Shown here one piece after another: positions 7,109-17,196 of a stretch of 57,950 nucleotides of DNA. Below the pieces are notes generated by a model, which made no database searches, had not been told where the DNA came from, and worked only from the letters and a program-made list of their open reading frames with translations. The first letter of the stretch is position 1. Every line of letters begins with the position of its first letter. Source of the DNA: a virus; IMG/VR virus record IMGVR_UViG_3300006852_000002, positions 1 through 57,950 of that record, one strand, 5' to 3'. The position numbers and the translations under genes were made by a program.

Positions 7109-7567
7109 CTAATTCGGCTTAGTCAGATAAAATGTGAGTATGGGGTGCATAGGGCTATCATCTCCGCTCACATGACAATTTAGACAATGCACAACGAGCC
7201 GGTCGCCGGGGTTCAAAGTGAATCCTTCTGGCTTGAAATTCTTTTGAAGTACAGACGTATCTCCAGGATTATTGTATCTATCCTGGTGGTACTCAGCAAT
7301 AACCATAGCGTCGCTAAACCTGAAAATTTTCGTTACCAGATCAGCGAATGTGTTATAACCTAGTCCCATCCACATATCAACGCCCACGAGTTTCACCGGT
7401 ACCGCTAAGTCATTCACATAGACTGGATCAGAACTTCCAAACGGTTGAGTATCGGGATGACCGAATACATGCGACTCACAGTTCTGGGCCACCGCTGAAA
7501 TTCCCGGATTCCATTCGTGCGTAAATAACTTGTCTTGAATATCTGTAATCGTAATTTGTGTTTGCAT
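7109..7567 (-). CDS. Hypothetical virion-associated protein
   Basis: 152 residues, beta-rich, directly downstream of the fibre-like gene with only a few bases between. Several His and Cys residues cluster (VVHCLNCHVSGDDSPMH), possibly a metal site. It is likely a tail-tip accessory or receptor-binding subunit by position. Family not recognised. Confidence 0.6.
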   Translation of the reverse strand: MQTQITITDIQDKLFTHEWNPGISAVAQNCESHVFGHPDTQPFGSSDPVYVNDLAVPVKLVGVDMWMGLGYNTFADLVTKIFRFSDAMVIAEYHQDRYNNPGDTSVLQKNFKPEGFTLNPGDRLVVHCLNCHVSGDDSPMHPILTFYLTKPN

Positions 7568-7570
7568 TTT

Positions 7571-8944
7571 TTATGTTCCTACTGGCATTACCCGGATTGT
7601 CGAGTGCCAGGTAACGTTATTATTAACAGCGCCGGTTACTCGAAGCAATACATTTCCGGCGCTAGTTGTAAATGTTGCATCCCATCCAGCTTGACTCTCG
7701 GCTGTGTAGCTCGCATTAACTGCTCCGATGATTGTAGCTACTCCAGCCGCGTTTTGATAAGTAGCTCGAACAATATACCCTGCACCATCCTCCGCTGTCC
7801 CTGCCGATCCGCCCGTGCGTCGCGCTCTAACGTAAGCTTCTATCATTACCGTTGTTGACGCCGGAATAGCGATTGTATTGATAGTCGTCTGAGTAGCATC
7901 AGTGGTTGCTATTCTTCCGTGGAAAAACTCATCGGCTGGATCGTCATTAGTTGCCGTTGATGCAATTCTAAATACTTCGCTATTTATTGTATCTTGGGTA
8001 ACGTGCAAACGAGCTGCGGGGGCACCTTGAAATATCCCTACATCTTTTCCGCTGATCGTCATTGCCGATGCAAGTGCTCCTACGGACGATGTAAAGAAGT
8101 CAAACTGGCTTTTATAGTTAGCACTTGCATCAGGAGCACTTACCCGAATAAGTGCTAACTGAGTCTCGCCAGCTGCCAATTGAGCATTGAAGGCAAAATC
8201 TCCAATTACGTCGGCATTAGAAATAGCCCCACTTGACGTATGACTTCTATACCAGACGAGCTGATAAGAATCAAAAGTACTGTTACTGTCGCCTCTCCTG
8301 AACTTTGCGGCTGTTCCCGCTAAAATGGCGGTTGTATACCCAGCTAGAGCCATTCCAATTTGATCGGTACTGAATCTGTAAAATCCAGTATTGAGATCCG
8401 CAATGAAACTTAAAGTTGGTAAACTCTCTGTTCCATCTCTAACTATAAATTGACTTGAACTGTTTACTGCTATTTGTTGAACGTTGGAAGTAGTTGTTCC
8501 AGCCGCCGATCTAAATACACTCCAATCATCAGAGACATATCCCATTCGCATAATCCAGACGGGATTGCCTGAATCGTCTATTGTTGAAGATCCAAAAGGT
8601 ACGTTTGTTCTAAACTGCCAATCTCCAGCCGTTGGATTTTGTCCAATGTAAAATGTTGCCGGAGTGGTGCCAGATCCGATAAGTTTTATACCATTAGTAG
8701 ATCCAGCTAAAATTTGCACTACATAAGATGGCGATGGTACGCCGCCGATCCCTAATCGATTGTTAGCTGCATCGTAGATCAGGCCAGCATCACCAGCTAA
8801 CGTAGCTGCACCAGTCCAATAGGCTACCTGAGTATTAGCGCCCGATCCAGATACGAATCCACTCACTGAGCTAAGTGGGCGAGTTGCCATTCGCTTCACT
8901 TGCTCTTCGAGTCGATCCATACGATCCAATAAGTAGTTACTCAT
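7571..8944 (-). CDS. Tail fibre / receptor-binding-like protein
   Basis: 457 residues. A short N-terminal helix (LLDRMDRLEEQVKRM) is suited to trimerisation. It is followed by GSGANTQVAYWTGAATLAGDAGLIYDAANNRLGIG, a pattern typical of phage fibre repeats in which a parsed object field is followed by beta-helical or knitted domains. The C-terminal domain of about 120 residues (IPASTTVMIEAYVRARRTGGSAG to the end) looks like a separate jelly-roll. It is the last long gene of the tail cluster, as expected for the host-contact protein. Confidence 0.72.
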   Translation of the reverse strand: MSNYLLDRMDRLEEQVKRMATRPLSSVSGFVSGSGANTQVAYWTGAATLAGDAGLIYDAANNRLGIGGVPSPSYVVQILAGSTNGIKLIGSGTTPATFYIGQNPTAGDWQFRTNVPFGSSTIDDSGNPVWIMRMGYVSDDWSVFRSAAGTTTSNVQQIAVNSSSQFIVRDGTESLPTLSFIADLNTGFYRFSTDQIGMALAGYTTAILAGTAAKFRRGDSNSTFDSYQLVWYRSHTSSGAISNADVIGDFAFNAQLAAGETQLALIRVSAPDASANYKSQFDFFTSSVGALASAMTISGKDVGIFQGAPAARLHVTQDTINSEVFRIASTATNDDPADEFFHGRIATTDATQTTINTIAIPASTTVMIEAYVRARRTGGSAGTAEDGAGYIVRATYQNAAGVATIIGAVNASYTAESQAGWDATFTTSAGNVLLRVTGAVNNNVTWHSTIRVMPVGT

Positions 8945-10065
8945 GATCCTTCGCCTTCCAACACCACTTTAACGTCGAATCCAGTCTCGCGATCATAGTC
9001 GAATTGATAAGCATTCAGACGACAATCAACTGAGTGTCCTCGGACTTGGGCCGTCACAAAGTCTCCGTATCCAACAGCCACACCCCAACGGTTCTTTAAG
9101 TCCCCGGCCAAGTTGCCGCGTATCTTAGTTCTACCTATTCGTCTGAATAGTTCCCCATTGGCCGCGTCAATTAAGTCCTGCGATACATCTAAATCAGGGG
9201 CGTCAAACCAGCCTTCGACTCGACCGATAGCCGACTGGTTCACGAGATCGCTTTCAACCTCTTCTATCAATCGAAGTAAATCATCTCCCTCGCCTCCGGC
9301 ATACAGATGAGTTTCTTCGTCTCGCCAGTCATCCTCAATCTCAGCGCTTTCCATATTCAAATAATCCGGGCCGATTAGAAGTGGATTCGATCCGCTTGGA
9401 AATCTACGATCTAATCCACGAGTCTCTTTGAACGTTTGAAATTCAAACGTAAAGGGTGGCTCGTTCGGTACATAGCTCTGTACTTGCGTAGAAACAACAT
9501 CGAATAGTATTGCAGTACCGGCTTGTTCAGATGCCAGAGCTATTTCTTTCAGAGTGGGCAATACATACCGCCAGGCAAATTCTCGTTCCAGAATTGGGCC
9601 AGCACTAACGTCGCTTTGAACAGATAGAATATCGGAAATATCTCGCGCAGCGATAGCAGAAGTTCCAAAGTTTTCTCTGACGATTGCTTTCATCATATCA
9701 TCAGCGGGATCAATCTTATCTGTCTCTGCTTCGCTGGCAAAATAAGCAATAATTCTTCGACGAAGTAGGCTAATGTTATCTTGAACATAAAGATCGTAAG
9801 TATCACCTTCCTTATTCATCGAAAGTTTTTTGCCCCTTAAAAACCAAACTGTTTGGCCTTCTAGAAACATATTCCCGCCTAGTACGGATCGTTCGATGGT
9901 GATAATCATATCTCGCACTAAACTGGAATATGGAATTTCACTGGACGATACTGTAATAATCCCTTCGCCAATATCTCCAACTCGACGAGCTAAAGTAACC
10001 TTGGATGGATTCAAGGTCTGTATTGCTACGCCCTGAGACGAATATAGCTTAGCAACTAAAGTCAT
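8941..10065 (-). CDS. Tail hub/baseplate protein (siphovirus Gp37-like)
   Basis: 374 residues. The N-terminal beta domain with GDIGEGIITVSSSE, then FLRGKKLSMNKEGDTYDLYVQDNISLLRRRII, and a C-terminal VGYGDFVTAQVRGHSVDCRLNAYQFDYDRETG resemble tail proteins annotated as virus ReqiPepy6 Gp37-like, which follow the distal tail protein. It probably forms the tail-tip hub beneath the tube. Start and stop overlap both neighbours by four bases. Confidence 0.6.
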   Translation of the reverse strand: MTLVAKLYSSQGVAIQTLNPSKVTLARRVGDIGEGIITVSSSEIPYSSLVRDMIITIERSVLGGNMFLEGQTVWFLRGKKLSMNKEGDTYDLYVQDNISLLRRRIIAYFASEAETDKIDPADDMMKAIVRENFGTSAIAARDISDILSVQSDVSAGPILEREFAWRYVLPTLKEIALASEQAGTAILFDVVSTQVQSYVPNEPPFTFEFQTFKETRGLDRRFPSGSNPLLIGPDYLNMESAEIEDDWRDEETHLYAGGEGDDLLRLIEEVESDLVNQSAIGRVEGWFDAPDLDVSQDLIDAANGELFRRIGRTKIRGNLAGDLKNRWGVAVGYGDFVTAQVRGHSVDCRLNAYQFDYDRETGFDVKVVLEGEGS

Positions 10066-12494
10066 GAACTTATCCCATTTAATAGCTCGCTCCAGTAGGC
10101 CCGAGCGGAGCTGCCAGAATCCGTGCCAGTTATTAGAACTGTGATGTTATTCTCTCCCGGTTGCAATAAAAATTCAGATAGGTTACTGCCCGGAATAACA
10201 GTACTCAAAAGATTGGGGCGGAAGTTAGACGAAAAGGAATTCATTCCTGGACGAATATCTAATACGGCAATCTCGCCGCTATTTAGTAAGAGATTGAAGA
10301 ATATACCTTTTCGAGTTGTATTGTTAATAACAGAATACAAACGACCGGGGCCGACAAAGATAAATTTAACGCTAGATGGAACCTCGGCATTATTTGTGAT
10401 AACAGTTAGGGCTTCGGCAACGGCGCTGCCTGAAGTATCGAATCCCAAAGCCAGTCGTCCATCAGGAGATTCTTTTACGTCATAGACAATGGCGCTACTC
10501 GGCAAGTTAATGCTCACTGGACGAAATGCAGTTCCATTCCAAACAGCTACGTGATCCGGCAGAGAGACGCCGCCCCATGAATCGAATGCCGATCCTGAAA
10601 TGAATAGATTTCCAATACTATCAACGCTTACCATGTAAAGAGCGCCCGCTTGATTTGATCGGGGTATAATTGTATTAAGCGAAAATCCATTCCATTCCTT
10701 TAGTTGCACTTCTCCAAGACCGGATATATCGCCAGTGTATAGGAGACCGTTAGACTTGGCTCGTATCTTTCCGATATTATCTGAAGTTAAACCAGACTGT
10801 AGTGGATTCCAATTCGTGCCGTCGTAAAAAGCAATACTGTTAGTGCCCACAATGCTATTCATTGTATTGAAGGAACCAACAGCATATATTTTTCCGTCTG
10901 GAGCAACACATCCGCCAAACACAAGACCGCTATTCGGAGTTCCGAACTGAGTCCACGAAACTCCATTAAACTTGTAAATACCGGAATCTCCAAAAGCAAT
11001 AATATTGCCGCTCTGATCGATGTCAATATCATAGACAACGCTCACCGATCCAAGCCCGGTTGCCATGGCTGACCAGATACCAGTAGCGATGTCGAATTTT
11101 GCGATATGGTTTACGGTAACTCCGTTGATTGCCACAAAGCCACCACCTGCGTATACAACGGTGCCCGGCCCGATGCGAAGAGATCGAACTTGACGGCTAG
11201 ATATAGAATCATCAGAAATAGATTCCCAAAGTTCTGAGATAAAATTATATCGAGCAATACCCCACGTATCTCCTACTCCGCCCATCTCAGTATAGTCCCC
11301 ACCTACGTATAACTTACCGTCTTGGCCCCACTGTATGGCTTTTACGGCTACTGTGCCTCCAGTGATGCCCGTTCCTAAAGCTCGCCAGTTTCCTTCTCGT
11401 TCCCGAACAATGATGCCGTCACTCTCGGCCACAGTCTCGGACATACTTAATACCGACCCGCTTTGCTTTTCAGAGTATGGGAATCCAATAGTACGAAATT
11501 GAATCGCTACATTTTCTTGAAGTAGGGATTCTATGTTCCCTTCAAGGCCGGTAACATATATACACGGAATGTAAATTGGATACTTTCCAGGAATGTTGGA
11601 ATGATAGACCAAAATCATCGGTTGGTCGGGAGATACCGCATCGTGTTTAATACGATTTATGAAAGACGATATTGAACCCCTAAGATTTGGATATGACAAT
11701 CCATTGAATTGGCCGGTGATGGTAAACTCACGGTTCAGTCGTAAAGTCTGTTGATAAATATCCGAGCCGTCACTTAGAGATATGATTTGATGTTGAATGG
11801 GTGCGGCAGTGAGTCCAACTAATCCGTTTATGTGGAAGTTGAACTCATCGAAGAAAACTTCTTTGCCTCCCGTACGAGAGAAAGAAGCTCTAAAAGATTG
11901 GGATTGATCTGGCAGGCCCAGCCACGAATGCCCAAAGCCTTGATCGCCGTCACAGTAGATAGTTGAATAAGCTTTGTTCTCAACCTGAACTGCATCGAAC
12001 AGAAAAGGAGCCACTGAAGCACTGTTATCTTTCGTAATATACAACCGACGAGTTGAAGCGCCTACAGTATCGTAGTGAGTTACTTCAATATGTTGCCAGG
12101 CTCCGTTTCCAGTGAAGCGAGTTTCCGTTCCAATCAAAGTTCCTGCAGATGTAGCGAAATAAATCTTATATGGAATTCCGGGCGCACCTTTGAACTTTAC
12201 CTGCGCCGTGTAGAAATTATTGATGGTTAAACTTAACGGAGTGTAGTAAACACCGTCGTTGACGGATGTGGTGGGTGTGTATTGGAAAGAGTATACGCCT
12301 TTATATTGATTGGTAGATACGCGAGTTAGAGTACCCGCCCCAGCAACCCAGGCGCTATTGGCAACTTCTGCCGATGGCTGAGTGATGAGGTTAGTTGTCT
12401 CTTCTGGCACGATAATAGAAATCTTACCTTGAGCGGGGAAGAGTTCTACATCTCGTACCACATCCGGGATCGCATTAAAATTTTGTAGTCTCAT
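10062..12494 (-). CDS. Distal tail protein with inserted beta-propeller
   Basis: 810 residues. The first 200 include a carbohydrate-binding-like jelly-roll (NLITQPSAEVANSAWVAGAGTL). Residues about 210-340 look like the N-terminal Dit-type tail ring domain. Residues about 360-680 hold repeated blades of the type LYVGGDYTEMGGV...IARYN, VYAGGGFVAINGV...IAKFD, IYAVGSFNTMNSI...IAFYDGTNW. This is a propeller built of roughly 40-residue units. The final 110 residues (LSEFLLQPGENNITVLITG) match Dit C-terminal domains. It is likely a ring at the tube end, with the propeller and jelly-roll exposed for glycan binding. Confidence 0.75.
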   Translation of the reverse strand: MRLQNFNAIPDVVRDVELFPAQGKISIIVPEETTNLITQPSAEVANSAWVAGAGTLTRVSTNQYKGVYSFQYTPTTSVNDGVYYTPLSLTINNFYTAQVKFKGAPGIPYKIYFATSAGTLIGTETRFTGNGAWQHIEVTHYDTVGASTRRLYITKDNSASVAPFLFDAVQVENKAYSTIYCDGDQGFGHSWLGLPDQSQSFRASFSRTGGKEVFFDEFNFHINGLVGLTAAPIQHQIISLSDGSDIYQQTLRLNREFTITGQFNGLSYPNLRGSISSFINRIKHDAVSPDQPMILVYHSNIPGKYPIYIPCIYVTGLEGNIESLLQENVAIQFRTIGFPYSEKQSGSVLSMSETVAESDGIIVREREGNWRALGTGITGGTVAVKAIQWGQDGKLYVGGDYTEMGGVGDTWGIARYNFISELWESISDDSISSRQVRSLRIGPGTVVYAGGGFVAINGVTVNHIAKFDIATGIWSAMATGLGSVSVVYDIDIDQSGNIIAFGDSGIYKFNGVSWTQFGTPNSGLVFGGCVAPDGKIYAVGSFNTMNSIVGTNSIAFYDGTNWNPLQSGLTSDNIGKIRAKSNGLLYTGDISGLGEVQLKEWNGFSLNTIIPRSNQAGALYMVSVDSIGNLFISGSAFDSWGGVSLPDHVAVWNGTAFRPVSINLPSSAIVYDVKESPDGRLALGFDTSGSAVAEALTVITNNAEVPSSVKFIFVGPGRLYSVINNTTRKGIFFNLLLNSGEIAVLDIRPGMNSFSSNFRPNLLSTVIPGSNLSEFLLQPGENNITVLITGTDSGSSARAYWSELLNGISS

Positions 12495-15400
12495 CGAGCT
12501 AACCTCATTACTCTAAAGTCCTGTTGAATCCCTTGCGAACTTCTATTGCTGTTCACGGTAAGATTTTGAACCAACTGATTATTGTTATTGACGGTATTCG
12601 TGTTGTAGGCCGTTTGAGATCCGGCAGGCGGGCTAACGATACTATTCACCATACCCGCTGCAGTTGCTTGGATTTCCATCTTCGGCATGAATGATAGAGC
12701 TTTAATACCTTGAGCCAGCCCGGCAGGAATAGTTTTACCAATTTTAGCGAACAGTTTTGATGGTGATGCGATGCCCAGCATTCGTTTGATGTTATTAACA
12801 GCGCTGTTGACCACCTCCCACAAAGCCCCGCCAATCATAAACGCAGCGCCCTTAATGCCGTCAATGATACCTCGGACGATATTCCAACCTACGCCAAAGA
12901 ACATCCAGCTCATATTACTAAGGGATCGGGCCGCTTGATCCAGGGCTTGAAAGAATCCACTACCAAGAACTGACCCTAAAATTCCGGCAATGTCTACTTG
13001 AGATCCAAGAGAGTACAGCGCTCCAGCTATAACGCTAGGTATGTTATTGAATACCGATCTTACTACATCCAGTAAAGACGAGAAAGCTCCGCCAATATCT
13101 CCACTCAACAAAGAATTTATTGCTGTAACTATCTTATCCTTTATTTCATTTACGACGGCCCAGAATGCCGGAATAAGTTGATCTAGATAGAATTTAGCGA
13201 TAGTGTAGGCGTCTTTAAATACACCTTCCCAAGTTCGGTAGACTTTACCGAGATCCACGCCTACAATGTTTGAAATCATTTGTAGCCATTTAACGATACT
13301 TACTAAAACATCGTTAATAACCTGAGTCATAGACTGTCGCAGATAAATCCATGCTTCATCCCATCGACCTTGAATCGCAAGCGACCAGAAATGGAAAGAT
13401 ATTTCCATGAGTTTCAACGACACGGAAATTATTCCAAGAACCAGATCCAAAGCCGTAATGAGTGTGGCTACGATAATCTTAAACGATATTTCGATGATCT
13501 TCTTTATAGTTTCCTGGTGCTCGCCCCAGATACTTGAAATACTATCCAGTGATGCTTTGACGCTGTTAGTCAGCTCAGGCGAAATTAAATTCCAGGAATC
13601 AACCGCGAATTGCCATACATTTTGAAAGGTCGGCATCAACCCGTTTATAAATTCCTGAATCTGTGCCCAGCGTAACTGAATAGCGTCAAAGAACCCACTC
13701 CAGGCTACTTTGACGTTTTCTATGTTAGCTGCCAATCCAGAGAATGTCTCAGACAGATTCCCAACGCCGCTAATATCCAATCCAGATAAATCAGTATCCG
13801 GCCATAGTGATCCAGTCTCACCAGCATCATCAGTCTTATCCTTTATTTGTTGCAGTAATCGAGCTTGCTCCTCAAATAAAGAATTCTGTTTTTGAATAGC
13901 TTCTAACTGAGACTGAGCTATGGCGAAGTTTTGTTGTGCCCAAGCGTACTGATTCTGTGCGTCCTCAAGTTGAGCACTAGCTCCGGCGATTGCTCCTTCG
14001 CGATTCTTAGTTAGCATTCGCTCTTGACGTTGTAACTGAATTTCACGCAGACGTTCAGCAGCGGCTTGCTTTCGGGCAGCTGAAGCGTGAGGATCATTCA
14101 AAATGCGTTGGATCTTCTTCAGTTCTTTTTCTTCATCTCGATATTGTCTGGCTTCACTAATTCCAGCCAACTCGCCTCTAACTGATTTTAGTCGGTCATC
14201 ATAGGCTTGAGTAATCCTATTCAGATTCTCTTGAGCCAAGGCGACCTGCTGCTGAGATTGCTGCAGCTGGGCATAAGATTGAATGTAATAACGAACGGCT
14301 CCGGCTGCCCCGCCGAGTTTGGATGTGATCGAATCTAACACTCCAGACGTAACTGAACCGAAAGTTCCAAGTTCATTGGAGAGCTGAAGAACTTGTTTAC
14401 GAATATCGTTGATAACTGGAATAAGAGAAATATCTTCGTCCTTACCGAATGACATACTTCGTAAGACATTTTCGATCTTATCGGATACATCGGCAAATAC
14501 TTTAGTAGCGCCTTCACTGGCAAATCCACCGAAGTAAATAGCGGCAGCTTCTTCGCCCCACTTGTCGAGATTAGGAGCAACCAGCGGCGGTGAACTAGGA
14601 CGTAGCCACTTAGTAAGAATTTTACCGACTTGAGAAATGAACCCTAAAATACCTTCGACGCCGCTTCGCAGACCGGCAGTGAAAGACATTACAAAACCTT
14701 CGCCCCAAGCAAAGGCTTTTGTGGCTAATTCGCCAAGTTGGATACCAATGCCCCGAATTCCGTTCAGGACGCTATCAGACGAAAGGAAATCAACTAAACG
14801 CTGTAGATAGGGTTGAAGCGCTCCCAAGATGCCCATGAGCTTCCCAGTCTCTTGGTTCATAGGGCCAAAGAACTCTCGCAGAAAACGAGGCATTAAATCT
14901 TGAATAGAGCTTAACAGTCCAGACAGGGTTCCGGCCTGAGCTTTAGCGGCATCCCCCCAATCCTTTTCCAGACTCTCCGTCAAAACCTTAATAGCGGCTC
15001 GGGCATTGATTGATCCATCTTGAAGCTTCTTACTAACTTCAGTCATGGTCATTCCAAGCCCCTTAGAGAGAATTTCTTTAACGTTAATGCCCACTTGAGC
15101 GAGCTGCATTATATCCTGGCCCAGAACCTTACCCGTTTGCCTCATCTGGCCCATCGCTAAGATAACTCGTTGGAGATCGTATCCGGCTTTACCGGTCGCC
15201 GCACCCCAATTGAGAATAGCCGATGAAACTCGCTTGGCTTCACTAACTAAGAAGCCATAGGACTTTGCCAGAAAGAAAGTTTGCTTAACGTCTTCTTCGC
15301 TAAACGGAGAAAGAATAGCTAAGTCTTCAATCCATTTAGTTAATTTCTGAGCCACTGGCCCGGCTTGAACCATAGCCGCATTCATACCTAACGTTGTATC

Positions 15401-16423
15401 TTTGGCTCTCATTTCCTGAGATACCATAGCCTTAAGAGCCGACACACCTCGTTCGTAATTAGCGACAACTCCCACAGCGGTCTGACCTAATTGAACTAAT
15501 GAATTAGTAAAAAATGAAACGGCATCAACGCCGAGCTTAGCTATGAAAGACGCAACATTGCCAATCAGAACTCCAATAGAAGTTGTGAGGATGCTACTCG
15601 CTCCAGCAGCTCCATGAAGCGAACCGGAGAAGCCCATGACTTTACCCTTGGCGGTGTCAGCGGCTTTCCCAGTCCTATCGATACTCTCCTCGGCCTTAGC
15701 AAACAGGGGCTTACCTGTAAACAACTTAGAAATATCATTGACGACTAAAACTACTCGATGGATAGATCGACGGCCACGCTCCATCGTCAATGTAACTCGA
15801 TTGAATACATTAACGAACTTCTCAACTTTACCGTAAGCTTCCTGAACTCCAGAGATAATGGATGCAAAAGTACCCGTTGGCTTAGTGGGTTGGTTATTAA
15901 CCTTACCATTCATCTGGTCTATTTTTTGATTTAGTTCAGCGATACGGGCGCTCTTAACTGCAATCTGAGCATTGACATACGCAAATCGTTGTTGCTCTTT
16001 TGACAGAGAACTTTCAGTAGCTTCAATCTTATCCTTCAATGTTTGCTGAGCTGGTATAAGTTGATTAAGCTGAAGTCGGTACCCGGCAGCACTTCGATTG
16101 TTTCCAATTTGCGATGCAGCGGCCATCTTTTGCTGGGCTACAGAAATTCTCTGGCCGAGAGCTTCATATTGAGCCTGAGCCTGTCCCACGGCCATGGCGT
16201 TATTTTTGATGCTAGTTGTTAAATTGTTCTGTTCCTGAGTTAACGCACTAAAGCGCGTCTGTGTGCTCAACAAACGCGCTTGAACTTTCCCCATTTCAAT
16301 TTGAAGACTAGACCCAGATTGCTGTAAATTATTAACGGATTGGGTCGCCGTCTTAGTGCCCTGTAAGAACGGATTAATATTAACGTTGCTGTACAGGACA
16401 GAAAATATAACAGGTTTCGCCAT
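12491..16423 (-). CDS. Tail tape measure protein
   Basis: 1310 residues. Coiled-coil N-terminus (QNNLTTSIKNNAMAVGQAQAQYEAL and following), central hydrophobic helices, a second coiled-coil region near residues 720-870, further membrane-like helices and the typical GIASPSKLFAKIGKTIPAGLAQGI block near the C-terminus. At about 1.5 angstrom per residue it would set a tail near 200 nm. The ATG lies two bases after the stop of the chaperone extension, the usual arrangement. Confidence 0.95.
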   Translation of the reverse strand: MAKPVIFSVLYSNVNINPFLQGTKTATQSVNNLQQSGSSLQIEMGKVQARLLSTQTRFSALTQEQNNLTTSIKNNAMAVGQAQAQYEALGQRISVAQQKMAAASQIGNNRSAAGYRLQLNQLIPAQQTLKDKIEATESSLSKEQQRFAYVNAQIAVKSARIAELNQKIDQMNGKVNNQPTKPTGTFASIISGVQEAYGKVEKFVNVFNRVTLTMERGRRSIHRVVLVVNDISKLFTGKPLFAKAEESIDRTGKAADTAKGKVMGFSGSLHGAAGASSILTTSIGVLIGNVASFIAKLGVDAVSFFTNSLVQLGQTAVGVVANYERGVSALKAMVSQEMRAKDTTLGMNAAMVQAGPVAQKLTKWIEDLAILSPFSEEDVKQTFFLAKSYGFLVSEAKRVSSAILNWGAATGKAGYDLQRVILAMGQMRQTGKVLGQDIMQLAQVGINVKEILSKGLGMTMTEVSKKLQDGSINARAAIKVLTESLEKDWGDAAKAQAGTLSGLLSSIQDLMPRFLREFFGPMNQETGKLMGILGALQPYLQRLVDFLSSDSVLNGIRGIGIQLGELATKAFAWGEGFVMSFTAGLRSGVEGILGFISQVGKILTKWLRPSSPPLVAPNLDKWGEEAAAIYFGGFASEGATKVFADVSDKIENVLRSMSFGKDEDISLIPVINDIRKQVLQLSNELGTFGSVTSGVLDSITSKLGGAAGAVRYYIQSYAQLQQSQQQVALAQENLNRITQAYDDRLKSVRGELAGISEARQYRDEEKELKKIQRILNDPHASAARKQAAAERLREIQLQRQERMLTKNREGAIAGASAQLEDAQNQYAWAQQNFAIAQSQLEAIQKQNSLFEEQARLLQQIKDKTDDAGETGSLWPDTDLSGLDISGVGNLSETFSGLAANIENVKVAWSGFFDAIQLRWAQIQEFINGLMPTFQNVWQFAVDSWNLISPELTNSVKASLDSISSIWGEHQETIKKIIEISFKIIVATLITALDLVLGIISVSLKLMEISFHFWSLAIQGRWDEAWIYLRQSMTQVINDVLVSIVKWLQMISNIVGVDLGKVYRTWEGVFKDAYTIAKFYLDQLIPAFWAVVNEIKDKIVTAINSLLSGDIGGAFSSLLDVVRSVFNNIPSVIAGALYSLGSQVDIAGILGSVLGSGFFQALDQAARSLSNMSWMFFGVGWNIVRGIIDGIKGAAFMIGGALWEVVNSAVNNIKRMLGIASPSKLFAKIGKTIPAGLAQGIKALSFMPKMEIQATAAGMVNSIVSPPAGSQTAYNTNTVNNNNQLVQNLTVNSNRSSQGIQQDFRVMRLAR

Positions 16424-16424
16424 A

Positions 16425-17157
16425 CTAGCTCCCTGTCTTAGAGTTCGATCTCTTAATGGCTATCGCTTCAATTTGTTGATCAATTCTATAAGCAGCTACA
16501 GTGGCGCTCTGTTCCCATCCATCTAAATCGCAGAACTCTTCCCACTTGTAGTTAAAAGTTTTAGCCGCTAATCTGGCTTCCAGTTCCATTGAATACTGAA
16601 AGCCGCTTCTCGGAACATAAATATCAAAAACATTACGTCCCTGAAACGTCGGACGGAACCGCCAAATCGCCTCCTGAATCGCTTTTGTGGCTGGGCTGAC
16701 TGATCCCGGTCACGGCCTCCAAAAAGTGATTAAGATCCTCGGGAGTGATTATACATACATAAGAAACGAATACTTCTAAATCATTCCCTTCTAAATCTTC
16801 GTTTTCACTTTCTTTATAGAAGGAGCGAATCGAATCAACTTTTTTCTTTTCGTCGGGATTCAGCTGATGAACGACGCCCTGAGAGATAACCAATTTACGC
16901 ATCTTCTCTTCCAGCATCAAATTATGATTCAGAAGCGTAATTTGATAATCGGGGTCGGCGGGATTCGATTCCTTTACTATTTTGCCGTTTAACTCAACTT
17001 CAACAACGGGTGCCGGAGGAGTCGTATATTTAGATTGAACTTTAGCGATCAGAATTTGAGATACTTTGTCGATAAAAATCTTAATCCCCGTAGTGGGGAA
17101 AGTATAGGGTTCCACGTCGGTCTTCCTTTCAGGAATATGTAATTTTCGTTTTGGCAT
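16425..17157 (-). CDS. Tail assembly chaperone gpGT-like frameshift product
   Basis: The gpG-like frame (17157-16633) overlaps a second open frame that ends at TAG 16425-16427, just before the tape measure. The extension reads ATKAIQEAIWRFRP, then NVFDIYVPRSGFQYSMELEARL, then KWEEFCDLDGWEQSATVAAYRIDQQIEAI. That is the composition of the T part of phage tail chaperones, and it has no start codon and ribosome site of its own. The reading frame lies +1 (or -2) from gpG. The overlap is open only between about 16709 and 16633, and CAC-AAA-AGC at 16682-16689 is the best slip site there. Confidence 0.8.
16633..17157 (-). CDS. Tail assembly chaperone gpG-like
   Basis: 174 residues, acidic and mostly helical, between tail tube and tape measure genes. 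TTGIKIFIDKVSQILI, then DPDYQITLLNHNLMLEEKMRKL and a C-terminal LEVFVSYVCIITPEDLNHFLEAVTG are typical of chaperones that bind the tape measure and recruit tube subunits. The last 20 residues are low-complexity and lie over the frameshift window. Confidence 0.82.
   Translation of the reverse strand: MPKRKLHIPERKTDVEPYTFPTTGIKIFIDKVSQILIAKVQSKYTTPPAPVVEVELNGKIVKESNPADPDYQITLLNHNLMLEEKMRKLVISQGVVHQLNPDEKKKVDSIRSFYKESENEDLEGNDLEVFVSYVCIITPEDLNHFLEAVTGISQPSHKSDSGGDLAVPSDVSGT
16682..16689 (-). promoter_or_regulatory. Candidate +1/-2 programmed frameshift site
   Basis: On the minus strand the gpG frame reads CAC AAA AGC. Moving the Lys tRNA by one base on AAAA gives AAA GCG in the extension frame. 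A Shine-Dalgarno-like AGGAGG lies about 10 bases downstream, before the end of the overlap. Other slips within 16709-16633 are possible. Confidence 0.55.
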
Positions 17158-17165
17158 TTAATGAA

Positions 17166-17190
17166 AGGGAGGGGTTATTGGCCCCTCCCC
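17166..17190 (-). terminator. Stem-loop after the tail tube gene, attenuating terminator
   Basis: On the minus strand GGGAGGGG (+17182-17189) pairs with CCCCTCCC (+17167-17174) across a 7-nt loop, followed by TTTCATT. The weak T run suggests partial termination, lowering chaperone and tape measure levels relative to tail tube. Confidence 0.65.
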
Positions 17191-17196
17191 TTATCC

